Assembly: GCF_003610355.1 (NCBI RefSeq)
Contig: NZ_RAPY01000003.1
Span: 248,001-312,000, forward strand
Source of the DNA: Sphingobacterium detergens
Lineage (GTDB): Bacteria; Bacteroidota; Bacteroidia; Sphingobacteriales; Sphingobacteriaceae
Length of the DNA stretch: 64,000 nt
Direction: 5' to 3'
A model generated the notes under the pieces. The model was given only the letters and a program-made list of their open reading frames with translations. It made no database searches and was not told where the DNA came from. A program made the position numbers and the translations under genes. Position 1 is the first letter of the stretch. Each line of letters starts with the position of its first letter. Positions 35,002 through 44,117 of this stretch are shown here, one piece after another.

Positions 35002-35988
35002 ATGAGTAAAACATATAAAGCTGTCAATTGGAATACTCCCGAGAACGATTATGTATTGATGTTCTGGGAACAAAACATTCGTCAATTCTGGATTGACACC
35101 GAATACATTCCATCAAAAGATATCGATAGTTGGAAACGTATCAGCCCAGAAATGAAAGATGCCTATAAAAAAGCATTAGGTGGTTTGACCCTGTTAGATA
35201 CCTTGCAGAGTCATACAGGTATGCCAAAAATCATCGACCACATAGATACTTTACAGAATAAAGCTGTATTGTCCTATATGTGTATGATGGAGGCCATTCA
35301 CGCGAAATCATATTCAACTATTTTCACAACGGTTTCAACGACAGCTGAAATCAATGATATCTTCGAGTGGGTTCAACAAAATAAATACCTGCAATACAAA
35401 GCACAGATGATCGACGGTTATTACCGTGCTATCGATAAAGAAGATGCTTCCGATGAGGAGATCTACATGGCTATGGCTGCTTCCGTATTGTTGGAATCTT
35501 TCTTGTTCTATTCTGGATTTTTCCTACCCTTGTGGTTATGTGGTCAAGGTGAAATGGTTGCTTCTGCAGATATCATCAAGAAAATCATCGCTGATGAATC
35601 TATTCACGGTGTATTCGTAGGATTGATGGCACAAGATCAATTCAAAAAATTAAAGAATCAAGATCAGGTAAAAGCACGTTTCTTGGCTTTACTTTATAAC
35701 TTGTATGAAAACGAATTGAAGTACACAGAAGAGATCTACACTGAGGTAGGCTTGACTGCTGAGGTGAAAGAATATGTTCGTTACAATGCAAACAAAGCAT
35801 TGATGAACTTAGGTTTTGATCCGATCTTTGAAGTAAAACAAGTCAACCCAATTGTATTGAATGGTTTGAATACAGAAACGACACAACACGATTTCTTCTC
35901 TAAGAAATCGACAAACTACGAAAAAGCGACAGAAATCGTCCACCTAAAAGATGATGACTTCAAAATGGATGTAGTTGTTGATATATAA
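35002..35988 (+). CDS. nrdF: Class Ib ribonucleoside-diphosphate reductase, beta subunit
   Basis: This 328-residue ferritin-like protein carries the dimetal-tyrosyl radical. Ligands visible are Asp66, Glu97, His100, Glu165, Glu199 and His202, with the radical tyrosine Tyr104 in AIHAKSYSTIF. Spacing matches known class Ib beta subunits, which are loaded with manganese with help from NrdI. The operon order nrdH-nrdI-nrdE-nrdF supports the class. A terminator follows 22 bp after the stop. Confidence 0.95.
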   Translation: MSKTYKAVNWNTPENDYVLMFWEQNIRQFWIDTEYIPSKDIDSWKRISPEMKDAYKKALGGLTLLDTLQSHTGMPKIIDHIDTLQNKAVLSYMCMMEAIHAKSYSTIFTTVSTTAEINDIFEWVQQNKYLQYKAQMIDGYYRAIDKEDASDEEIYMAMAASVLLESFLFYSGFFLPLWLCGQGEMVASADIIKKIIADESIHGVFVGLMAQDQFKKLKNQDQVKARFLALLYNLYENELKYTEEIYTEVGLTAEVKEYVRYNANKALMNLGFDPIFEVKQVNPIVLNGLNTETTQHDFFSKKSTNYEKATEIVHLKDDDFKMDVVVDI

Positions 35989-36010
35989 CGATTGTCAATA
36001 GATCCAATAA

Positions 36011-36045
36011 AAAATCCCCAGGAGCGAAAACTTCTGGGGATTTTT
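36011..36045 (+). terminator. Intrinsic terminator of the nrd operon
   Basis: AAAATCCCCAG (36011-36021) pairs with CTGGGGATTTT (36034-36044) and is followed by more T residues. It lies just downstream of nrdF and directly before repeat copy B. Confidence 0.88.
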
Positions 36046-36053
36046 ATTTCTGC

Positions 36054-36149
36054 ATTGTCTGCTTTTTATTGATACGTATTTTTTTACCAAGGTATCAATG
36101 AGCTTGCTACGTTCAGTTTATTCGGAGAAAGAACCTTCAGTTGACTTTT
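36054..36149 (+). repeat. 96-bp terminator-associated repeat, copy B
   Basis: This is the second copy of the element at 29217-29312, with the same length, orientation and placement after a terminator. In this copy the AACCTTCAGTT block also forms the left arm of a further hairpin (36132-36181). Confidence 0.65.
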
Positions 36150-36187
36150 ATAGCTGTTGAGGCTTGTGAAAACTGAAGGTTTTTTTA
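36132..36187 (+). terminator. Second hairpin terminator after the nrd operon
   Basis: AACCTTCAGTT (36132-36142) pairs with AACTGAAGGTT (36171-36181), with a 28-nt loop and a following T run. It may back up the first terminator. Confidence 0.5.
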
Positions 36188-36202
36188 TTGGGCAAATGTA
36201 TG

Positions 36203-37096
36203 CTATTGCTGAAAAGCTTTAATTGCCTGACCACGCCAAGCAGCATCAAGCGGTGCGCCAAGCAACCAGGTCAATGTAGGCGCGATATCATAAATCATGA
36301 CTGTCCCTTTGATTTCTTTACCTTTGGGTACTCCCGGCCCAGTCATAACCCAAGGAATCTCAACTTCTGCCAATGATTTACCGCCATGGCCCTTACCCGT
36401 TCCACCATGGTCTGCAGCGACAACAAAGATGGTTTCATCAGCAATACCTGCATCCTTGACGGCTTGTTGTAAAGTTCCGATCCGTCGATCAACATTTTTT
36501 AGTTCAGCGTAATATTCTGGCGTATCATGCCCTATATTATGACCAACGCCATCGGGTTGGTCGAAATGTACAAAAGTAATCGTCGGTTTCTCTTTTTTGA
36601 TGATATCGACAGTGGTATTCAATGCTGCTTCATCATCATCCTTGGTATTAATGATTTTTTGAACGACTTTATTGTCAATCAAATATCCTATCCCAGGCCA
36701 GCTATGTACCACAGCAAATTGAGCTTTAGAATTTTTCTGGGCTACAGCATTAAACAAAGAAGGAAACATTCCATTTTCAGTTTTCACAGTTGAAGGGATT
36801 TCAGGCGTCTTACTATCCCATTCGGTATAACCATGTGTTGTCGGCCCAGCCCCCATCAACATGGAAGCCCAATTCACCGCACTTGACGAAGGTAAAACGG
36901 TACGCACATGTGTACTATAGGTTCCGTCTTGCATCATCTTTTTAAGATTTGGCATTTCAGCTTTAGGCAACGCATAAGCACCGAATCCATCGAATCCCAC
37001 TAAAACGACATGTTTGATTTTTTTACTTTGTGCCATCACACCAGAGGTAGATAGACCTATCAAAAGGAATGGCAATAATAAATTTCTAATTTTCAT
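36203..37096 (-). CDS. Secreted alkaline-phosphatase-superfamily phosphodiesterase
   Basis: This 297-residue exported protein (signal peptide cut after VMAQ) belongs to the nucleotide pyrophosphatase/phosphodiesterase branch of the alkaline phosphatase superfamily. Metal ligands are visible in GFDGFGA (Asp36), FDQPDGVGHNIGH and AADHGGTGKGHGG, and the nucleophile is probably Ser72 in PSSSAVNW. A Thr is more usual at that position, but Ser occurs in related phosphatases. The protein is short for the family (NPPs are about 400). The substrate is unknown; extracellular nucleotides or sugar phosphodiesters are possible. Confidence 0.85.
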   Translation of the reverse strand: MKIRNLLLPFLLIGLSTSGVMAQSKKIKHVVLVGFDGFGAYALPKAEMPNLKKMMQDGTYSTHVRTVLPSSSAVNWASMLMGAGPTTHGYTEWDSKTPEIPSTVKTENGMFPSLFNAVAQKNSKAQFAVVHSWPGIGYLIDNKVVQKIINTKDDDEAALNTTVDIIKKEKPTITFVHFDQPDGVGHNIGHDTPEYYAELKNVDRRIGTLQQAVKDAGIADETIFVVAADHGGTGKGHGGKSLAEVEIPWVMTGPGVPKGKEIKGTVMIYDIAPTLTWLLGAPLDAAWRGQAIKAFQQ

Positions 37097-37214
37097 AATT
37101 GTTGAGCTTTCAAAGACTTAATAATTCAAAAATAAAAACTTTATTCTATCTATTATGTTAAGTAAACATTATTTAATATACCTAACCAACATGTTACAGA
37201 GGATTCCCGGGCAT

Positions 37215-37248
37215 AAAAAAACCGCTAGAAAAAAATCCTAGCGGCTTT
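37215..37248 (-). terminator. Terminator after susD (37308-38948)
   Basis: CCGCTAG (37222-37228) and CTAGCGG (37238-37244) pair, and on the minus strand the stem is followed by TTTTTTA. It ends the susC/susD unit at 37308-42035. Confidence 0.8.
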
Positions 37249-37307
37249 CTCAAATACATTGTAACCATAATAGGCTGCTTTCCGCAGTTTATTATTCTAT
37301 TTGAATA

Positions 37308-38948
37308 CTAATAACCCGGATTTTGCTTTAAGTTGGGGTTTAAATCCAATTGCCTTTGCGGGATCGGATACAACACTTTACTTTCATTTGAAGGCTTATG
37401 ATCCCACCATGATTCCGAATAGAACTTGCCAAACCGAATCAGATCATCTCTTCTAAACCCTTCAAATATAAATTCCCTTCCCCTTTCAGCCAAAAGCTCC
37501 GTTAGGGTCAGTGTCCCTGTTGTATAGCTGAATAAAGGCCAATCGGCTTCAGAAAAGGCTCTCTTTTTACAGCTGTTAATTAAATCAACGGCTTCCTGTG
37601 GAGCTGTCCCGCCATTCTTACGGATCAGCGCTTCTGCCTTGGCAAAATAAATCCAGGTTAACCGATAGATATTCCAATCTGTATTATTGTAATTGGGATC
37701 TACCGCTGTGCCATCAAATCCTTTTACTTGGTTTCCAAGTTTATATTTATTGAATCGCACGCCACTATTTTCTTCGCCCTCGCTCATATTTGAAACAGTA
37801 GAGCCTTTAGAATTACGCTGAATATTGTCGACAAAGACCAATTGTTTTCCTGCGTATTCTTCGGATCCGGTAACTGGCGCATTTGTTTCGAAATTAACCA
37901 TTGGACCTTCCCAAAACCATTGTTTTTTACGCAAATCAGCGCCCTCATATTTGCTGAATACCCCCGGAATCAATACGATTCCGTCATTACCATTACGTCC
38001 ACCGCCATAAATTTCACGCTGCTTGAAATGATAAAATTCACCTGTCCAAGAGGGTTCAAATTTAGCTGTTGTGTAATCATAGGCTATTGAAAAGATAACT
38101 TCTTTAGAGAGATCATTTGTTGTTATAAATTGATCGCTAATATTTTTATCTAATGCCATTGTTCCATTTTGTGCGCCCCCCTCACCATTGATAAGTTTGT
38201 TTGCTGCATTAATACAGTCATCCCAACGCGCTTTTCCTGTCCATACTTCGGAATTTAAATACAATTCCACGAGCATTGCATACGCTCCGGCCTGCGACAT
38301 CCGTCCCATCATCGCCTTCGATAGCTTGGGTGCGTTATTGATATTATCCAAAATTTCTTTCTCAATAAAATTGAACACTTCAGTTCTGGACAATGTTTCG
38401 GGCTGTAAAGGCTCACCAACCTTTGTCACCACAGGTATATTGCCAAACAAGTCCATCAATTTAAGATAATGAAATGCTCTTAGAAGTCTCAATTCCGCGA
38501 TAAACGATGCTTTCTCCGTTTCTGAAATTCCCATTTTCGAGGCTTCCCGCTTTTCAATATTCTCGATTGGATCGGTGCACAGTCCCATTCCCCAATACAT
38601 CAGAGACCATGCGTTGTTCAGTCCCCCTTCATCAACAGTCCAGGTATGATAATGGAATCGTTTCCACTTCCCGCCGTCTTCGCCATGACGGCCTTTTGTT
38701 GGCCAAGCCAATTGATCACCTGAGAGCTCGGCGGCCCGCCACCAACCATCTTGGCCAGAAGGCGTAACCCAAGCATTCGCATGCGTATAAGGTCTTAATA
38801 CAGCGGAAAGTACTTCATTTTTATTATTATAAAAATCATCTGTCAACATTTCATCATATGCTTTCTCTTTGAGATCAGTACAACCATACAAAGAAATAGC
38901 CCCTAAAGCGAATATCAGCTTAGTATATTTTAGAAATTTTATTTTCAT
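37308..38948 (-). CDS. RagB/SusD family outer-membrane lipoprotein
   Basis: This 546-residue protein has a lipoprotein signal (lipobox SLYGC, Cys23) and SusD-type features: RLLRAFHYLKLMDLFGNIPV in the TPR region, and the C-terminal ERGREFIFEGFRRDDLIRFG and VLYPIPQRQLDLNP. It would bind a glycan at the surface with the SusC 18 bp upstream. No glycosidase gene is adjacent, so the substrate cannot be guessed from context. Confidence 0.95.
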   Translation of the reverse strand: MKIKFLKYTKLIFALGAISLYGCTDLKEKAYDEMLTDDFYNNKNEVLSAVLRPYTHANAWVTPSGQDGWWRAAELSGDQLAWPTKGRHGEDGGKWKRFHYHTWTVDEGGLNNAWSLMYWGMGLCTDPIENIEKREASKMGISETEKASFIAELRLLRAFHYLKLMDLFGNIPVVTKVGEPLQPETLSRTEVFNFIEKEILDNINNAPKLSKAMMGRMSQAGAYAMLVELYLNSEVWTGKARWDDCINAANKLINGEGGAQNGTMALDKNISDQFITTNDLSKEVIFSIAYDYTTAKFEPSWTGEFYHFKQREIYGGGRNGNDGIVLIPGVFSKYEGADLRKKQWFWEGPMVNFETNAPVTGSEEYAGKQLVFVDNIQRNSKGSTVSNMSEGEENSGVRFNKYKLGNQVKGFDGTAVDPNYNNTDWNIYRLTWIYFAKAEALIRKNGGTAPQEAVDLINSCKKRAFSEADWPLFSYTTGTLTLTELLAERGREFIFEGFRRDDLIRFGKFYSESWWDHKPSNESKVLYPIPQRQLDLNPNLKQNPGY

Positions 38949-38966
38949 TTTTTTATTCCTTAATGT

Positions 38967-41900
38967 TTAAAAATTTAAGTTTAAGCCCAATAAGAATGAT
39001 CTTGTACTCGGATAAGCTCCCCTATTGTCAATTCCCAAGGCTCTGCCATTTGCATCGGTATTCCCCATACCTGTATCAGATATAAAATCAGGATCACTGC
39101 CTGAATACTTCGTAATGGTAATCAGATTTTGGCCCGTAAAATAAACACGTAGATTTCTGATTGCTTTGTTTGCAAATCGGAAATTATACCCCAAAGTAAT
39201 TTCATCAATTTTCCAATGACTGCCATTTTCCAAATAATAATCTGAATACATATATGTATCATTAATACCTGCATATTTTGTAAAGGTGTCTTTTAAAAGG
39301 TTACCGCTCCAGGTTTTATTTCCATAAGTCAATGCCGCAGTATTTAAAATCTTATAATCAAATTTACCCCTCATAAAAACACGTAGATCAAAGGCTTTAT
39401 ACTGGAAATTATTGGTGAAACTTAAATAATACTTTGGAACGGCATTACCCAATACTTGATAATCTGACTGCGACAAATCATTTCGCGACACATTGATATC
39501 GGCATTTAAGACCTTGTTACCATCCCGATCATAAAACAGCCATTTACCATCATCATTAAATCCGGCGAATTTCTTTCCAAAAAACTCACCTATTTTATGT
39601 CCTTCATAGGTCGTATAAGCATCACCGAGGTCACCGGCACCACCAATGCCACCAAATGTCTTATATTTTACCTTATAAATATCATTGGAGTAGGAATCCA
39701 GTGTATTTTTATTGGTACTAGCGGCAATATCAAAGTTCCATCTAAAATCAGGTCCAGTTATTGCCTTGTAATTAAATGCCAGCTCGATACCTTTGGATGT
39801 TATCTGGCCAACATTCGCATAGATTGTGCTTTGGATATAAGGTGGCTGTGGCGTGGTATAGGTATCCAACAAATCTTTTGTAGTCCGGTTGTACAAATCC
39901 AACGCACCCGTCAATTTATTGTTGAATAAAGTAAAATCCAATCCAATATTTGTTTCACGCTTTGTTTCCCATCTCAAGTTTGGATTTGGATTTCGCGTTG
40001 GTCCATAGGTTTCCCGATACTGGCCATCCGGATATAAATACCTTCCTCCGCCGCCAAGCGTCACCCGCGAAGCATTGTTTGCAAAACCTGAATTTCCTGT
40101 CACACCATAACCTACCCTGAGCTTTAAGAAATTAATAAAAGTCAGATCTTTCATAAAATCTTCGTTGGAAATATTCCAACCTGCGGATACCGCGGGGAAA
40201 CTACCCCATTTATTATTATCTCCAAACCTGGAAGACCCTTCTCTTCGTAAAATAAACTGCAACAAGTATTTATTTGCAAAACTATAATTTAACCGGCCAA
40301 AAAAGGCAATGGTTTTATTATCATTCTTAAAACTTGACAATCCCGATTTACCTGTTATCAAGGCAGTTCCTTCCCCCAGATTATCCTCATGGAAGATATC
40401 GTTGATGAATCCTCTATTTTCACCTCCCATTCCCTCTTCGATATAATAACGGTAACTGTAACCAGCGATTGCTGTGATATTATGATTGGTATTGATCAGT
40501 TTATTATATTGTAAAGTCGGTTCGAAAGCATAGGATTGAGATAAAAAATCACTCTTAGCCGCCCAGCCTCCTTCAGGAAAATCTGTATTTTCCACCGAAT
40601 TCTCACTCAATTGGCTTGCATATTGGCTATCATTATATGAATTTCGCTGGAAAGAGCCGAAAATACTTCCCCGTAAGCCCGAAATAATATCAATATCAGC
40701 TTTTATATCTCCTGAAGAAGTTTGCTGTTTCCTTTTAGAGGTTTCCTGTTGTAATCGAGCATATTCGTTCGTACTTGTTAAATCGAAACGATATGTTCCA
40801 TCCGGATTGAAATTTGATAAAGTCGGGTTTTTGTAGGCTTCGCTTTCCCAACCACCTCCACCGAGTAAATTTGCATTATTGATATTGGTCGCCAAATTCA
40901 ATTGTATGTTTAGCCGGTTATTGAGTCCCCTTTGATTAACGTTTATCCGTCCACCATATTCTTTTCGCCCATTCTCCAAAGCAATCCCCTGAAGATTACG
41001 ATAAAATGCACTCGCTCGATAGCTACTATTTTCACCACCTCCCATCATCGAAAAATTTTGGTAGTTCGAAATATTATCATCGTTAATTAAATCTCCAAAA
41101 AAATCAGTACTCGATCCAAAATCAGTTTGGTTAATTTCACCACCGTTAATTTTATCTCTAAATTCCTGCGGAGTCATTACATCAGGTTTTCTTGCCAAAA
41201 ATTCCTTCCGAACATAACTATTGTAAGAGAATTGCGAGACACCACGTTTTCCTTTTTTTGTAGTAATTAAAATCACACCCGCATTGGCACTAGATCCGTA
41301 AATTGCCGCCCCTGAACCATCTTTAAGGACGTCGATGGATTCAATATCATCTTGTTGGAGCAGATCCATATTACCGCCCGGAATTCCATCTATAACATAC
41401 AGTGGAGATTGCGATCCTGTTACTGATACTACTCCCCGCAGTTGAACCGCCGGACTTGAATTAGGATTAGCCCCACCCGTCCTGGTAACCTGCAGACCGG
41501 CGACTTTTCCTGCAATTAAATCCAAAGGATTTCTAGCTCCACCTTGATTAAATTGCGTAGAGTCAACATGCGCGACTGCTGAGGTGACTTCTTTGGATTT
41601 TAATGTTCCATAACCCACCACAACAACTTCTTCCAGTTGATCTGATTCAGCTGAAATTTTCACAACCAAACCCGACACAGTGGTTATTGGTACTTCCATC
41701 GGCTTATATCCAATCGAAGAAATGTTAAGTATCGCGCCAACTTTAGCATCAATGTTGAAATCTCCCTGCGCGTTAGTTTGAGTCGCCAGCGTTGTCCCTT
41801 TGACACGGATGGAGACACCTGAAACAGGTTTTCCTGTTGATTCGTCTACTATTCGGCCTTTGATTTCTTGCTGAAGTTTGTTCAGCGTCTTGGAAGTTCT

Positions 41901-42035
41901 TTTCATCGAAATTCTACTGTCCGAATAAGTAACAGCAGCAGCCTGATGAATTGTTCCTGCGATAACGACTAAAGAGAAAAATAATTTTGTCTGTTTTCCT
42001 AGTCGCGCAACTGTTTTTAATTCAATTTTGCTCAT
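38967..42035 (-). CDS. SusC/RagA family TonB-linked outer-membrane protein
   Basis: This 1022-residue transporter has an extended N-terminus: about 15 polar residues (MSKIELKTVARLGKQ), then the hydrophobic signal core KLFFSLVVIAG. The same arrangement is in the SusC at 44118-47294. A carboxypeptidase-regulatory-like domain (QEIKGRIVDESTGKPVSG), the plug and the barrel ending in LLGLNLNF follow. An ATG at 42095 is in frame, but the 20 extra codons cover the palindromes shared with the other susC upstream region, so the ATG at 42035 is preferred. No anti-sigma factor is nearby. It is the first gene of a two-gene unit. Confidence 0.95.
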   Translation of the reverse strand: MSKIELKTVARLGKQTKLFFSLVVIAGTIHQAAAVTYSDSRISMKRTSKTLNKLQQEIKGRIVDESTGKPVSGVSIRVKGTTLATQTNAQGDFNIDAKVGAILNISSIGYKPMEVPITTVSGLVVKISAESDQLEEVVVVGYGTLKSKEVTSAVAHVDSTQFNQGGARNPLDLIAGKVAGLQVTRTGGANPNSSPAVQLRGVVSVTGSQSPLYVIDGIPGGNMDLLQQDDIESIDVLKDGSGAAIYGSSANAGVILITTKKGKRGVSQFSYNSYVRKEFLARKPDVMTPQEFRDKINGGEINQTDFGSSTDFFGDLINDDNISNYQNFSMMGGGENSSYRASAFYRNLQGIALENGRKEYGGRINVNQRGLNNRLNIQLNLATNINNANLLGGGGWESEAYKNPTLSNFNPDGTYRFDLTSTNEYARLQQETSKRKQQTSSGDIKADIDIISGLRGSIFGSFQRNSYNDSQYASQLSENSVENTDFPEGGWAAKSDFLSQSYAFEPTLQYNKLINTNHNITAIAGYSYRYYIEEGMGGENRGFINDIFHEDNLGEGTALITGKSGLSSFKNDNKTIAFFGRLNYSFANKYLLQFILRREGSSRFGDNNKWGSFPAVSAGWNISNEDFMKDLTFINFLKLRVGYGVTGNSGFANNASRVTLGGGGRYLYPDGQYRETYGPTRNPNPNLRWETKRETNIGLDFTLFNNKLTGALDLYNRTTKDLLDTYTTPQPPYIQSTIYANVGQITSKGIELAFNYKAITGPDFRWNFDIAASTNKNTLDSYSNDIYKVKYKTFGGIGGAGDLGDAYTTYEGHKIGEFFGKKFAGFNDDGKWLFYDRDGNKVLNADINVSRNDLSQSDYQVLGNAVPKYYLSFTNNFQYKAFDLRVFMRGKFDYKILNTAALTYGNKTWSGNLLKDTFTKYAGINDTYMYSDYYLENGSHWKIDEITLGYNFRFANKAIRNLRVYFTGQNLITITKYSGSDPDFISDTGMGNTDANGRALGIDNRGAYPSTRSFLLGLNLNF

Positions 42036-42092
42036 ATAAATTAGTGATTTGGGTTTATAAAACGATTTAGCTTTAGTAATAAAACGTTTTAT
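42036..42092. promoter_or_regulatory. Shared susC upstream element with CG-centred palindromes, copy 1
   Basis: The 57 bp before this susC match those before the susC at 47294 (TAGTGATTTGGGTTTATAAA in both, with one indel). Two CG-centred motifs follow: AAAACGATTT (42059-42068) and the perfect 14-bp palindrome ATAAAACGTTTTAT (42079-42092), 22 bp apart centre to centre. They look like an operator pair of the LacI or similar type. Confidence 0.5.
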
Positions 42093-42229
42093 CAATTAGT
42101 GTTTCATTCATAATTATTGGATCGAATGTTGCTAATTACACACCTTGCGGCATAGCTTACATTTCGAGCGGCAATTATTTTTCAAAAAATCATAAAAATT
42201 TACCTTGAATATAGACAACCGATACACCA

Positions 42230-42262
42230 CCGTTTTAAGTGTAGCAAAAACGGTTTTGCTAC
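42230..42262 (-). promoter_or_regulatory. Competing hairpins in the susC leader
   Basis: GTAGCAAAA (42241-42249) pairs with TTTTGCTAC (42254-42262). The alternative CCGTTTT (42230-42236) pairs with AAAACGG (42247-42253), which uses the loop and right half of the first. The two cannot form together. They lie about 200 nt before the susC start. A switching role is inference. Confidence 0.35.
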
Positions 42263-42460
42263 CTAAATAAAAAAAACGAAAAGTTCATTAGGTGTCTTGT
42301 TGATTTTTCTCCTTTGGTTTATTTTTTAGTTTAAGTGTCTGATTATGATGTTAAGGTAGGTATTTTTAAACTTAAATCAAAAAGGCATTTTAAAATAAAT
42401 ATTATACCTATTTCGAATTGATCCAAAGGAAAATACTTCATAGTTGAGCTAAATAAAAAT

Positions 42461-42503
42461 GGATTCATCGAGAAGAGGTAAACCTCTAATCAATGAACCC
42501 AAT
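42461..42503 (-). terminator. Terminator after susD (42538-44100)
   Basis: On the minus strand GGGTTCATTGA and TCGATGAATCC pair imperfectly around an inner AGAGGT/ACCTCT stem, followed by ATTTTTATTT. It separates the two susCD units. Confidence 0.65.
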
Positions 42504-42537
42504 TCTATTCGCTAAGAAAGCTAACGCTTACTTTTTT

Positions 42538-44100
42538 CTATTGATACCCTGGATTCTGGGTCAATTTATTGTTACGTTGGATCTCATCAGGCGAGATAGG
42601 CCACAATAAATCAGATTCTTTAAAAGTTGCTCCAGAGGCGTTTTTCGCGCCCACTAAAGGAACGAAATCTATTTTACCAGCTTCTGTCGTAGAAATTACA
42701 GGGAACATCTTCGTCCGTAGGATATCATCCCACATCTTGAATTCCAATGGGAACTCCCGCAACCGTTCTCTCCAACATTCTTTGACAAAATCATCTGCGG
42801 ATAAGGCCTGTAATTCTGTTGTCCATGTGGCAACTGTTTTTCCTTCGGTATTTGCACGAGCCTTTACCTGAGCTAGATAACCAGCTGCTTCTGCACTAAC
42901 GCCAGTTGATTTGGCAATACCTTCTGCTGCGATCAACAAGGCTTCAGGAAAACGGTAGAAATTCCAGTCTTTGGTTCCGCGACCCGTTACGGTTGCCGCT
43001 TGCTCGTCAAAGTAATACCAAATGCCCGGTACATCCGAAGTCCAAGTTTTACCATTTACCGGATTGGTGTATTTATAATGGAAAAACTGATTCGGTTGAA
43101 TACGTAAATCTTTCGTATTATAGGCATTCAAGAACTGATTAGTCGGGCCATAAATTCGTTCAAAAATTGAATATTTGTCAAAAACAGAAGTAGCCGAAGA
43201 GCTAAAAGCATAAGTTGTCCACCAACCACTATTGTTGATTGTCGCATCATACTCTTGTGCGTAAATTACTTCTTCAAGATCATCGGTAGTCCGCAACTTA
43301 TTGTACGCGCTATTGAATTGCAGATCCACATTGGCTGTCATCTTATGTGGTGAATTGATGACGATCTTAGCCGCAGCTGCCGCATCAGCATATTTACCTT
43401 GTTGCAAATAAACACTCGCCAGGGTCATTGCCGCGACATACTTCCCAATACGGTGTCCCCTTGCAGCAAAGGTAGCCGCAGGCAAATCAGCGACAGCATC
43501 TTTCAGATCCGTTTCAATCAGCTCATAAACTTTAGCAACATCTGTTCTATCTAAATAAAGCTCGTCTGCCAGCGTCTCATTTGGTTTCACTGATAGCGGA
43601 ATTGCACCAAATGTTTTAACCAGATAAAAATAATTGTACGCTCTGAAGAACTTTGTTTCGGCCAATAAGGTCTTTTTCCGGGATTCATCCATATTGATCC
43701 CAGGTATATATTTGACACCCGCATTGGCGATATTGATCGCTTTATAGCTTTCATCCCAAATCGTATTCATCGTGCTCGATACCACACTGGTATTTTGTTG
43801 TCTTGTCAGCTGTCTCGCAAACAAACAGATTTGCTCCTGACCTTCATAGGTATTGATAAAGTAACCGGTGAGCATCGTGTTAATTGAAGCTGTAGGTCCC
43901 ACATAAGCACTTGCGGCAACAGAGTAGCGAGATGGAGCCCCACGGCGGTAAAGCGAATTCACCGTTGCCATTGCTTGGCCGTCATTTGCATAATACTGTT
44001 CCAAGGATAAATTGGACCTTGGCTCCTCTTCCAAAAATTTATTGCAAGATGTTGTCAAAGCCATGCCGGCTAGCAACAACAGAAATAATTTATTTTTCAT
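42538..44100 (-). CDS. RagB/SusD family outer-membrane lipoprotein
   Basis: This 520-residue protein has a lipoprotein signal (lipobox LTTSC, Cys19) and SusD features: KFFRAYNYFYLVKTFGAIPL in the helical half and ECWRERLREFPLEFKMWDD and LLWPISPDEIQRNN near the C-terminus. It pairs with the SusC 18 bp upstream. No linked hydrolase suggests a substrate; the neighbouring GMC dehydrogenase may belong to the same pathway. Confidence 0.95.
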   Translation of the reverse strand: MKNKLFLLLLAGMALTTSCNKFLEEEPRSNLSLEQYYANDGQAMATVNSLYRRGAPSRYSVAASAYVGPTASINTMLTGYFINTYEGQEQICLFARQLTRQQNTSVVSSTMNTIWDESYKAINIANAGVKYIPGINMDESRKKTLLAETKFFRAYNYFYLVKTFGAIPLSVKPNETLADELYLDRTDVAKVYELIETDLKDAVADLPAATFAARGHRIGKYVAAMTLASVYLQQGKYADAAAAAKIVINSPHKMTANVDLQFNSAYNKLRTTDDLEEVIYAQEYDATINNSGWWTTYAFSSSATSVFDKYSIFERIYGPTNQFLNAYNTKDLRIQPNQFFHYKYTNPVNGKTWTSDVPGIWYYFDEQAATVTGRGTKDWNFYRFPEALLIAAEGIAKSTGVSAEAAGYLAQVKARANTEGKTVATWTTELQALSADDFVKECWRERLREFPLEFKMWDDILRTKMFPVISTTEAGKIDFVPLVGAKNASGATFKESDLLWPISPDEIQRNNKLTQNPGYQ

Positions 44101-44117
44101 TTTTGATAAGTTCTAGA

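Larger units (their letters stand above)
42096..42537. other. Intergenic region between susD (42538) and susC (42035)
   Basis: This gene-free 442 bp holds a pair of mutually exclusive hairpins (42230-42262), a TTTGGTTTATTTTTTAGTTT block near 42313 that resembles one at about 47544, and the terminator of the upstream susCD unit (42461-42503). Confidence 0.5.

Noticed and set aside
42036..42095. Upstream start adding 20 residues to the SusC at 38967
   Set aside because: The extra codons coincide with a non-coding palindromic element shared with the other susC, and the shared protein N-terminus starts at 42035.
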